A stretch of DNA of 13,078 nt, taken from Candidatus Methanofastidiosia archaeon. GTDB lineage: Archaea; Methanobacteriota_B; Thermococci; Methanofastidiosales; NM3. Where the stretch lies: NCBI GenBank assembly GCA_020854925.1, contig JAHKLV010000092.1, positions 1-13,078 on the forward strand, read 5' to 3'. Below, piece by piece: positions 6,614 to 12,353 of the stretch. Each line of letters begins with the position of its first letter. Positions within the stretch are counted from its first letter, which is position 1. Made by a program: the position numbers and the translations under genes. The notes beneath the pieces are model-generated. The model was not told the DNA's origin. It saw nothing but the letters and a program-made list of their open reading frames with translations, and searched no databases.

Positions 6614-7276
6614 GCACGTGCCGTCCAGCAGGTAGGCGACAAGCGCACCGCGGTCAAGGCCGGGAAGGGAAAGAACGGGGCCCGGCATGTCGTCCACCGC
6701 CCTGTTCAGGGGTATGCCGGTGATGAGGCTGTTAAAGGCGGGCATGACGACGAGGTCGCGCCCGTCGGGGAGATGGCCCCGTATCCAGCATTTCTCCCTC
6801 GTGCGCTTGCCAAGCTCGTCTGTTATCTCCACCGCAGGATGTGCATGGGCCATGACAACGCGTCGGCAGGGAACGTCGGGGAGACGCATGTGCCCGTGAA
6901 CAAGGAGCGTGTCGTTGAGAACGAGGTAGGGGTGTGCCGGCATGCCGGCAAGCGGTTCGATGCCTCCGTCATGATTGCCCTTGACGAGCGTCACCGGGAC
7001 GCCTAGGGACAGGAAGGAGGGAACGGCCTTTGCCTCAAGGGCCGAGATGGAGGGTATGTTGTGCTTGACGTCACCGAGAATCACGAGTCGTGCGGCACCC
7101 GTGGCGCCAAGGAGGTACTCGACTTCGGCCTTAAGGATCTGCACCTGGGAGGGTAGGTTGATACCACGCCTGAGCAATTCGTATTCCATGCCGAGATGGA
7201 TGTCGGCGACGACAAGGATGTCCTCCTCGCCAGGGATGACCAAGGCGGGGTAATCGGGCACCGGGTAGAGATCCAT
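6587..7276 (-). CDS. Archaeal calcineurin-like metallophosphoesterase (COG1407, SbcD-related)
   Basis: This 229-aa protein has the dinuclear-metal phosphoesterase signature: DIH (Asp25, His27), GD (68-69), GNHD (100-103), HGH (127-129) and AHAH (143-146). The short length, lack of a nuclease capping domain and the YPxPDYPALVIP opening fit the archaeal ICC-like/SbcD-related group. Members of that group are sometimes encoded beside Lhr-type helicases; none is seen here. The substrate is unknown. I chose ATG 7276 because AGAGGT lies six bases upstream; the frame opens earlier with a TTG (7294) that would add six residues. It is divergent from the surface-protein cluster and overlaps the methyltransferase gene tail-to-tail. 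Confidence 0.9.
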   Translation of the reverse strand: MDLYPVPDYPALVIPGEEDILVVADIHLGMEYELLRRGINLPSQVQILKAEVEYLLGATGAARLVILGDVKHNIPSISALEAKAVPSFLSLGVPVTLVKGNHDGGIEPLAGMPAHPYLVLNDTLLVHGHMRLPDVPCRRVVMAHAHPAVEITDELGKRTREKCWIRGHLPDGRDLVVMPAFNSLITGIPLNRAVDDMPGPVLSLPGLDRGALVAYLLDGTCLGPLSAIR

Positions 7277-7330
7277 ACGAATACCTCTGTGCAACAGCTC
7301 TTATGGATTTCCTTTATCCCCTGTTGAATA

Positions 7331-7340
7331 CCTTTATAAA
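7331..7340. promoter_or_regulatory. Bidirectional palindromic TATA box
   Basis: CTTTATAAAG lies between the divergent phosphoesterase and surface-cluster genes (the ten-base match begins at 7332). On the plus strand it predicts a start near 7363, giving a leader of about 16 nt with a GGTGAT site before ATG 7379. On the minus strand it predicts a start near 7311, about 35 nt before ATG 7276. A second minus-strand TATA-like element (GATAAAGG) lies closer to the phosphoesterase. Confidence 0.5.
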
Positions 7341-7378
7341 GAACCGTCTTCTTATATACTATGCCAAAAGGTGATGCG

Positions 7379-8302
7379 ATGAAGGGATACCTGCTTTCAC
7401 TCTTTGCGCTCTTGTCGATGGTCCTGCTCATCATCGCATCGGGAGCGTTTACCACCGTGCTCATGGAGCGGAACGTATCCCTTACGCTTGCCGACGACAC
7501 GTATGGTATGATAGCGCTCGCCCCGGCCCTCAACGGCCAGTACTTTGTGGACCGTGACGGCGACGGCGCCTACGAGCTGTATGTTCCCGAGGCGCCCCGT
7601 GGAACGGTTGTCGAGCTTCCTGACGTGTTTTCCATCACCAACAACCTTAATCGGACCGTCAGGGTCTCTGTCACGGATGAGGGCATCTATGATGACGCTG
7701 TTTCTTTTACCGTACTGTCCCAGTCCCTCGAATCCCAGGATGTCACCATCCCCGTTGGAACGAGCGTCCTCGTGTCTGTCACCATCAACGTGCCGGAGTC
7801 GTCCGGTGACCTTTCGCTTCTCTCCGGGGTTTCCATTGTGGTGCGCGAGCTTGCACACGACGAGCTTATCACCCTTTCTCGAGGGGCTGAGATTTATGCC
7901 GTTGACCAATCAGAACCGGGCGACTACGACCCCGCCATACACACCATGCTTGAGAATGCGGAGTATGTGCGCCGTCTTGCCTTTGCCATCCTCGAGAGCG
8001 GTGGCACCATCCGTACATGGGGGGCGCTTCCGTACGTGGACATGGGGCTTCCACCAAATATCTGGAACAAGACCATTAATGGATTCACTATCAAATACAA
8101 TGTGGCCCCCATCTACAACGCCGGGCAGGTGCCGACGGTCCAGGTATCTCCCAAGGATCACTATGTCTATGCCGTCACGGCAGATACGGGCACCCCCGTT
8201 ACGCTGTACCTGAATCAGTCCATGTATCTGGGGGTCTATGACATGAAGTGGTACATGCGAATCGGTGGCGTCTTTAGGGAAATAATCATCACGGAGTACT
8301 AG
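7379..8302 (+). CDS. Secreted/anchored beta-rich surface protein, DUF1102-like
   Basis: This 307-aa protein begins with a short cytoplasmic MKGY and a hydrophobic segment (4-20). Then comes SGAFTTVLMERNVSL, closely recalling the start of mature haloarchaeal DUF1102 proteins and of TasA/camelysin-like proteins cut by SipW-type peptidases. A calcium-loop-like DRDGDG (58-63) follows. The rest is beta-rich with alternating hydrophobic residues (VFSITNNLNRTVRVSV, VTIPVGTSVLVSVTINV) and possible N-glycosylation sequons (NVS at 32, NRT at 91, NKT at 230, NQS at 279). No C-terminal membrane anchor or PGF-type sorting signal is seen. ATG 7379 is chosen for the GGTGAT at 7370-7375; an upstream ATG at 7361 would add six residues. 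It is first in a plus-strand cluster, five bases before the signal peptidase gene. It is probably a substrate of that peptidase and a fibre or surface subunit (inference). Confidence 0.78.
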   Translation: MKGYLLSLFALLSMVLLIIASGAFTTVLMERNVSLTLADDTYGMIALAPALNGQYFVDRDGDGAYELYVPEAPRGTVVELPDVFSITNNLNRTVRVSVTDEGIYDDAVSFTVLSQSLESQDVTIPVGTSVLVSVTINVPESSGDLSLLSGVSIVVRELAHDELITLSRGAEIYAVDQSEPGDYDPAIHTMLENAEYVRRLAFAILESGGTIRTWGALPYVDMGLPPNIWNKTINGFTIKYNVAPIYNAGQVPTVQVSPKDHYVYAVTADTGTPVTLYLNQSMYLGVYDMKWYMRIGGVFREIIITEY

Positions 8303-8307
8303 CGACC

Positions 8308-9471
8308 ATGAAGACAGCGGCAGCCGTGCAGAATATCGCCTACGTCATCCTGCTCCTTCTCTTCTTTCCCATTGTCATTGGGGGCGTCCTCCAGCAGCCC
8401 GTAGGCGTCTCCTTTGTGGAGACCGAGTCCATGCGGCCGCAGCTTGAGCCCGGGGACGGGTTTTTCATCATACCCACACAGCTGGTGGGCTCGTTTTCGG
8501 TGGGTGACGTCGTCACATTTCGTGCCGAGAACTTCCCGTATACCTTTGTCACCCATCGCATCGTGGGGGAGACGTCGCAGGGATTCATTACTCAGGGTGA
8601 CAACAACACCTTCACCGACCAGAGTGGAACGTTCAACGAACCATACATCAAGCGTGAGCAGATAGTGGGGAAGGTCGTGACATCCGGCAGCGGCGAGGTC
8701 ATTGCCATTCCCAACCTCGGTTCCGCCCTCCATGCGGTGGGCGATGTCTTTGGGTCCCTCTCAAAGTCATTTTACGATGCCATAGGCGTGAAGCCCAAGG
8801 ACCAGAAGATAGCGCAGCTCCTCTTCGGGCTGGGGGTATTCGCCCTCGTGGCCATCGTTGGTGACGCCCTTTCCTCACTGCGCAAGACCAAGACGCTTCG
8901 CGCCCGGCCGGAACGCGCGAAGCGATCCCGTGGCACGTCACCGTATCTGTACTATATGGTGTTCTTTCTCTTCATTCTCTTTGCCTCGACCGTTTCGGTC
9001 CTTACCATGGAGCAGACAAACAGGGTGGACCTTGTAGCAACAGAGGGAAACACCAACATGCGGGCAGTGCATATCGGTGAGACCGTGGAACGGTACCTGG
9101 AGATAGGGAACAGCGGTCTCATACCGGTTCATGTCTACGTGCCGGAAACGGAGGGCATCGTCTTGCTCGAAGCGATGTCGTTTTCCCTTTCCGGTGGCGA
9201 GAAACGCCGTATAACGTACGTCATCACGGCACCGACGACTCCTGGGTACTATCAGCAGTATGTCACCATGGATGTTTATCTCGGCATACTCCCCTTTTCC
9301 ACGACCACCACGCTTCGTGAAAGCGGGGGCAGATATTTACCCATACTCCTGCTCGACCTCGTGGCGATTGCCATCTCGCTTCCCGTGTTCGTGCTCCTGC
9401 AGCGGGAGTCTTCGCAGACGCAGCGTTCACGGTCACGCTCCCGATCCCGCTCTGTCAATAATGTTTTATAG
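8308..9471 (+). CDS. Signal peptidase I (archaeal Ser/His type, SipW-like) with extracytoplasmic C-terminal domain
   Basis: This 387-aa membrane protease removes signal peptides. An N-terminal helix (11-27) precedes ESMRPQLEPGD with the nucleophile Ser41. Then comes VTHRIV with His83, which replaces the bacterial Lys as in the S26B/SEC11/SipW branch, and the ITQGDNN..TD box (Asp98, Asp104). After a second helix (about 169-186) there is a very basic loop (191-209), a third helix (213-232), and a predicted outside beta domain (235-340). The domain resembles a Big/NEW-like sandwich with TAPTTPGYYQQYVTMDVY. A fourth helix (343-365) and a cytoplasmic tail with five Arg-Ser dipeptides (373-382) complete the protein. 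The positive-inside rule supports this topology. A family peptidase core is only about 160-190 aa, so the second half is an added module. Its tight spacing after the DUF1102-like gene indicates an operon and a dedicated substrate. Confidence 0.9.
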   Translation: MKTAAAVQNIAYVILLLLFFPIVIGGVLQQPVGVSFVETESMRPQLEPGDGFFIIPTQLVGSFSVGDVVTFRAENFPYTFVTHRIVGETSQGFITQGDNNTFTDQSGTFNEPYIKREQIVGKVVTSGSGEVIAIPNLGSALHAVGDVFGSLSKSFYDAIGVKPKDQKIAQLLFGLGVFALVAIVGDALSSLRKTKTLRARPERAKRSRGTSPYLYYMVFFLFILFASTVSVLTMEQTNRVDLVATEGNTNMRAVHIGETVERYLEIGNSGLIPVHVYVPETEGIVLLEAMSFSLSGGEKRRITYVITAPTTPGYYQQYVTMDVYLGILPFSTTTTLRESGGRYLPILLLDLVAIAISLPVFVLLQRESSQTQRSRSRSRSRSVNNVL

Positions 9472-9480
9472 ACATATGTC
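9464..9480 (+). promoter_or_regulatory. Candidate TATA and palindrome before the DUF5305-like gene
   Basis: TTTTATAG (9464-9471) spans the stop codon of the peptidase gene and predicts a start near 9493. It is followed at once by the 10-bp palindrome GACATATGTC (9471-9480). The third gene may thus have its own promoter as well as read-through from upstream. Confidence 0.35.
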
Positions 9481-9503
9481 AATACTAGATGAAACGTGAT
9501 AGC

Positions 9504-10547
9504 ATGGTATCATCAGACACGGGGAAAAAGGTCCTCGCCATCCTTTTGGTGTTGGCGCTTGCGGCATCGGCGGTGTGGGCATACCGCACCTACACGGAAC
9601 CGGTCTACGAGCGCGAACAGGTGCTTACCTTCTCCTACACGTACGGAGGTTACCATACCTTCACGGCATACGTGTCTGAAGACAATCCCCTCTATCCCGT
9701 AGAGAGCGGGCTTTCCGGGATGGCGGGGTATTACTATGCCATTTCTCCCCGTGCCACGGTGGCTTTTGACTTTTCATTTACCTCGACACGCGATGATGCG
9801 TCCGTTTCCCTTACGGCAGAAACACTCCTTACTATCAGCGAGGTCAACGACAAGGGCGTCCCGTACTGGGCACGCTCGACCGTTGTCACAACAGCGGAGG
9901 CAACGGGCGCGGCCCCCCTCCTGCTTCACGACTCCGTGGTCCTTGACGCAGCATCGCTCGACCTTGAGATACAGGAGATACGGGAGGCGCTTGGTGTTTC
10001 CGCCGGACGGGTCGGTGGCCTTCTCACCACCACCGTGTTTGTTGAGGGCACCGTGGGTGGCATGCCCGTATCAGCAACGGAACGCTACGACATACCCCTT
10101 ACCTTCAACGGCACCTACTATACCGTTGTGGTAGAGGAGCGTGACCCCATCACGCAGCGATTCTACGCACCCCAGACTGTTTCGAGAAAGAAAACGATTA
10201 CAGACATCCCCTTACAGGCTGCGGCGGTCGCTCTCTCTGCCATCGCCCTTGTTTTAGTAGCCTTCTCGATGAGAAAACGCACGCCACAGGCTGCCGATCC
10301 AGAGAAGTACAAGGACTGGATAAGTATAGGGGTCTATCCATCCGGCACGTGGGACAAGGAGGTCTACATACCCGTTCTCAAGGACCTCGTCGACATCGCC
10401 ATCGACAGCCACAAACGGGTCGTCTACGACTCGTCAAAGGACGTGTACTTTGTCATTGACGGCAAGGTGCTCTATTACCTGGTCATAGAACAGAAGGAAA
10501 AGGGCGGGAAGAAGAAGGGGCAACAGGCTGAGCAACCGAAGTCCTAA
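9504..10547 (+). CDS. DUF5305-like bitopic membrane protein
   Basis: This protein is 347 aa from ATG 9504, preferred because GTGAT lies four bases upstream; ATG 9489 would add five residues and could be leaderless. An N-terminal helix (9-26, VLAILLVLALAASAVWAY) is followed by a beta-rich extracytoplasmic region (about 30-225) with YTYGGYHTFTAYV, NPLYP and a YYYAISPRATVAFDF segment. This matches the layout of archaeal DUF5305 proteins. A second helix (237-255) leads to a small cytoplasmic domain (265-330: LVDIAIDSHKRVVYDSSKDVYFVIDGKVLYYL) also typical of that family, and a Lys-rich end. DUF5305 proteins are frequently encoded next to signal peptidase I genes in haloarchaea; their function is not established. 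Here it probably assists secretion or assembly of the DUF1102-like product (inference). It ends tail-to-tail with the lrp-like gene, 19 bp apart. Confidence 0.8.
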   Translation: MVSSDTGKKVLAILLVLALAASAVWAYRTYTEPVYEREQVLTFSYTYGGYHTFTAYVSEDNPLYPVESGLSGMAGYYYAISPRATVAFDFSFTSTRDDASVSLTAETLLTISEVNDKGVPYWARSTVVTTAEATGAAPLLLHDSVVLDAASLDLEIQEIREALGVSAGRVGGLLTTTVFVEGTVGGMPVSATERYDIPLTFNGTYYTVVVEERDPITQRFYAPQTVSRKKTITDIPLQAAAVALSAIALVLVAFSMRKRTPQAADPEKYKDWISIGVYPSGTWDKEVYIPVLKDLVDIAIDSHKRVVYDSSKDVYFVIDGKVLYYLVIEQKEKGGKKKGQQAEQPKS

Positions 10548-10566
10548 TCCTTCCACACGGGGCGTA

Positions 10567-11019
10567 TCATTCTTCCTTGATTGAGCTGAAGCTGATACAC
10601 GTTGTCGTCTTGCCGACACCCTCGAAAGTCCGCAGCTTGTCGACGATGATGGAGCCGATGTCCTCTGCCGATGCTGCCCGCACCTTGAGGATGAGGTCCC
10701 ACTCCCCCGAGATGATAAACACCTCTTCCACGCCGTTCATGAGGCTAATCTTTGAGGCAAGCTCGCGCTGGCTGACCTGAGGGTTCGATTCGAAGGAGAT
10801 GAGGATAAACGCGGTGACCGGTTTTTTGAGTTTCGCGTAATCTGGACGTACGGTGAATTTTTTTATGATGCCGTTTGCAATCATCTTGTTGATTCTTTGA
10901 TGAATCGTCACACGTGGAATTCCAAGCTCTTTTGATAGTTTCGAGGTCGGTTTTCTGCCGTCTTTTTTGAGCGCTTCGAGGATGCGCACATCCTTCTCGT
11001 CATAGAGTTTTGTGTCCAT
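10567..11019 (-). CDS. Lrp/AsnC family transcriptional regulator
   Basis: This 150-aa protein has the standard two-domain Lrp layout. A helix-turn-helix occupies about residues 8-60 (DVRILEALKKDGRKPTSKLS and the recognition region IPRVTIHQRINKMIANGII). The RAM ligand and oligomerisation domain lies in 66-145 (VTAFILISFE, VEEVFIISGEWDLILKVRA). Length is normal for the family. Such regulators bind DNA as dimers or octamers and respond to amino acids. The ATG at 11019 fits a leaderless start, with TTTATATATT about 25 bp upstream. It is divergent from the asparagine synthetase gene across 106 bp, so control of that gene and of itself is likely, by analogy with E. coli asnC-asnA. The ligand is not shown by sequence; asparagine is a guess from context. 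Confidence 0.93.
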   Translation of the reverse strand: MDTKLYDEKDVRILEALKKDGRKPTSKLSKELGIPRVTIHQRINKMIANGIIKKFTVRPDYAKLKKPVTAFILISFESNPQVSQRELASKISLMNGVEEVFIISGEWDLILKVRAASAEDIGSIIVDKLRTFEGVGKTTTCISFSSIKEE

Positions 11020-11125
11020 GATTCCATTTTGTCGTAATAGAATATATAAATTTTACTATTATATTACAGTATGACTTTTCTTATAACGATAATTATATAT
11101 ACCAACTTATTCGTTAGCAAATCTC
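11020..11125. promoter_or_regulatory. Divergent promoter/operator region between lrp-like and asparagine synthetase genes
   Basis: TTTATATATT on the minus strand (about 11042-11051) is placed for a leaderless lrp start. AATTATATATACC on the plus strand (11091-11103) is placed for a start about four bases before ATG 11126. An inverted repeat, TAATAG (11035-11040) and CTATTA (11056-11061), brackets the lrp TATA box, with a further GTAATA/TATTAC pair (11034-11039, 11062-11067). This is a plausible Lrp operator for autoregulation. Confidence 0.55.
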
Positions 11126-12076
11126 ATGTTGACCAACAAAGATTTGATGAAAGAAGTCACCGATTACGCCGAGCGGGTATCGTCACATGAGATGCAGGTT
11201 GCCATGAAGGTGCACACCCATGTGAGGCGCTATCTGGGAGACTTCCTTTTCAGAGAGGGATTTATCGAAATTCCGCCCGTTATCCTGTCGCCCATAACGG
11301 ACCCGCTCAACCATCCTACGCTGGACCCGACCTTTACCTGCTACGGGCACAACTACCAGCTCACGAAGTCCATGATCTTTCACAAGCAGCTTGCGGTCCT
11401 GGGGTACGACAAAATATTCAGCTTCTCCCCTAACCTCCGGTTCGAGCCTCTTGAACGTGTGAAGAGCGGTCGCCACCTCTTTGAGTTTACCCAGCTCGAC
11501 CTTGAGGTACGCAACGCCTCGCGGGACGATGTCATGGCACTCATGGAGCGGATGTACGCCGGCCTTATGGCCTACTGTGTGGAAACGCTTAAAGACGACC
11601 TTGCGTCCATAGGGCGTACCTTGACCGTTCCCGCCGCCCCCTTCCGCCGTGTCGGCTTCCTTGATGCAAAGGAGCAGTATGGCGAATCGTTTGAAAACGA
11701 CCTTTCCCGTGATTCGACCGATCCCCTCTGGATTGTGGACATCCCGCTTCTGGACCGCGAGTTCTACGACCGTGAGGACCCCGAGCGGCCGAACATCCTC
11801 CTCGACATGGACCTCTTGTATCCCGAGGGATACGGAGAGGCCTCGTCGGGAGGAGAGCGCGAGTGGGAATATGCGCAGATTATGAAACGCATCGAGAAAA
11901 AGGAGCAGGACCCCTTGGACTTCTGTGTTCTTGTGGACCTTGCACAGGAAGGGAAAATCGTACCTTCTGCAGGATTTGGCATCGGCATTGAGCGCCTTGT
12001 CCGCTATATCTGCGGATTCGACCGTATCGAGATGGCCGCGCTCTTCCCGAAAGTCCCGGGCAAGCTTTGCATCTGA
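11126..12076 (+). CDS. asnA: Archaeal asparagine synthetase (AsnRS-like, class II synthetase core)
   Basis: This 316-aa protein is a class II aminoacyl-tRNA synthetase catalytic core without the N-terminal anticodon-binding domain of AsnRS or AspRS. Motif 2 is visible as FSPNLRFE (Arg105, Glu107) followed by RHLFEFTQLDLE (116-127). Motif 3 is GFGIGIERLVRY (283-294). The YQLTKS segment (77-82) corresponds to the substrate-binding YLTQS of AsnRS. Stand-alone proteins of this kind in archaea are known to make asparagine from aspartate using ATP and an amide donor. A purely synthetase-like or aminoacylating role is unlikely without a tRNA-binding domain. Start: the ATG at 11126 follows a TATA box at leaderless spacing and no Shine-Dalgarno is visible. 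It is divergent from an Lrp/AsnC regulator, which supports an amino-acid biosynthesis role. The symbol is functional; the protein is not homologous in detail to short bacterial AsnA. Confidence 0.85.
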   Translation: MLTNKDLMKEVTDYAERVSSHEMQVAMKVHTHVRRYLGDFLFREGFIEIPPVILSPITDPLNHPTLDPTFTCYGHNYQLTKSMIFHKQLAVLGYDKIFSFSPNLRFEPLERVKSGRHLFEFTQLDLEVRNASRDDVMALMERMYAGLMAYCVETLKDDLASIGRTLTVPAAPFRRVGFLDAKEQYGESFENDLSRDSTDPLWIVDIPLLDREFYDREDPERPNILLDMDLLYPEGYGEASSGGEREWEYAQIMKRIEKKEQDPLDFCVLVDLAQEGKIVPSAGFGIGIERLVRYICGFDRIEMAALFPKVPGKLCI

Positions 12077-12100
12077 ACAAAGGTCCGAATGGCGCAGGGA

Positions 12101-12114
12101 AACCTTTAAAAACT
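12101..12114 (+). promoter_or_regulatory. tRNA-Trp promoter (BRE/TATA)
   Basis: AACC followed by TTTAAAAA (12105-12112) lies about 35 bp upstream of the mature tRNA 5' end and predicts transcription from about 12134, giving a short leader for RNase P to remove. Confidence 0.6.
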
Positions 12115-12142
12115 CTCCTTTGGTTTTAAGGATTGGAACAGT

Positions 12143-12317
12143 GGGGACGTAGTGTAGAGGCCTATCATCATGGGCTCCAGAGATCCATTGCCATAGAACT
12201 ACGGGTTTACGGACGTGGCGGCTTTGACCGCCCCGGATGACGAATCTATGGAGCGCGCATTCGTGCGAAAATCGGAGAAACCCGTGGACTCGGGTTCGAA
12301 TCCCGCCGTCCCCACCA
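12143..12317 (+). tRNA. tRNA-Trp (anticodon CCA), intron-containing, CCA end encoded
   Basis: Exon 1 is 12143-12180 and exon 2 is 12280-12317, giving 73 nt plus an encoded CCA (12315-12317). The acceptor stem GGGGACG/CGTCCCC pairs fully. The anticodon stem ATGGG/CCCGT has one T-G pair. The loop reads CTCCAGA with anticodon CCA (12177-12179). The T loop is TTCGAAT, with a 5-bp stem carrying one T-C mismatch at the outer pair. The D arm is GTGT/TCAT with one T-T mismatch, and its loop has the GG pair. The discriminator is A. The intron sits after position 37, the canonical archaeal site. Confidence 0.95.
12181..12279 (+). other. 99-nt bulge-helix-bulge intron of tRNA-Trp
   Basis: The splice structure is textbook. 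Exon CTCC (12175-12178) pairs with intron GGAG (12274-12277), giving a 4-bp central helix with 3-nt bulges AGA (12179-12181) and AAA (12278-12280). A 3-bp helix GAT (12182-12184)/ATC (12271-12273) follows. Inside are helix CCATAG (12191-12196)/CTATGG (12246-12251), hairpin GGCGG/CCGCC (12217-12232) and a TTCG-loop hairpin CGCA/TGCG (12256-12267). Euryarchaeal tRNA-Trp introns often double as C/D guide RNAs for positions 34 and 39. Here only a box-C-like ATGACGA (12237-12243) and a TTGA (12224-12227) are present, with no proper box D. Confidence 0.9.
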
Positions 12318-12342
12318 GCTCCTTTTCCCCTTTTTTGTCTTA
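12318..12342 (+). terminator. T-rich terminator after tRNA-Trp
   Basis: Immediately after the CCA end the plus strand carries CTCC, four T, four C and six T, then GTCTTA. A U-tract of this kind is sufficient for archaeal termination. Confidence 0.6.
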
Positions 12343-12353
12343 GTATTTCTTGA

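Noticed and set aside
12224..12243. C/D box guide RNA in the tRNA-Trp intron
   Set aside because: The box C-like element has one mismatch, the D-like element is TTGA, no terminal box D exists, and the match to the anticodon region (TGGAGC) is only six bases.
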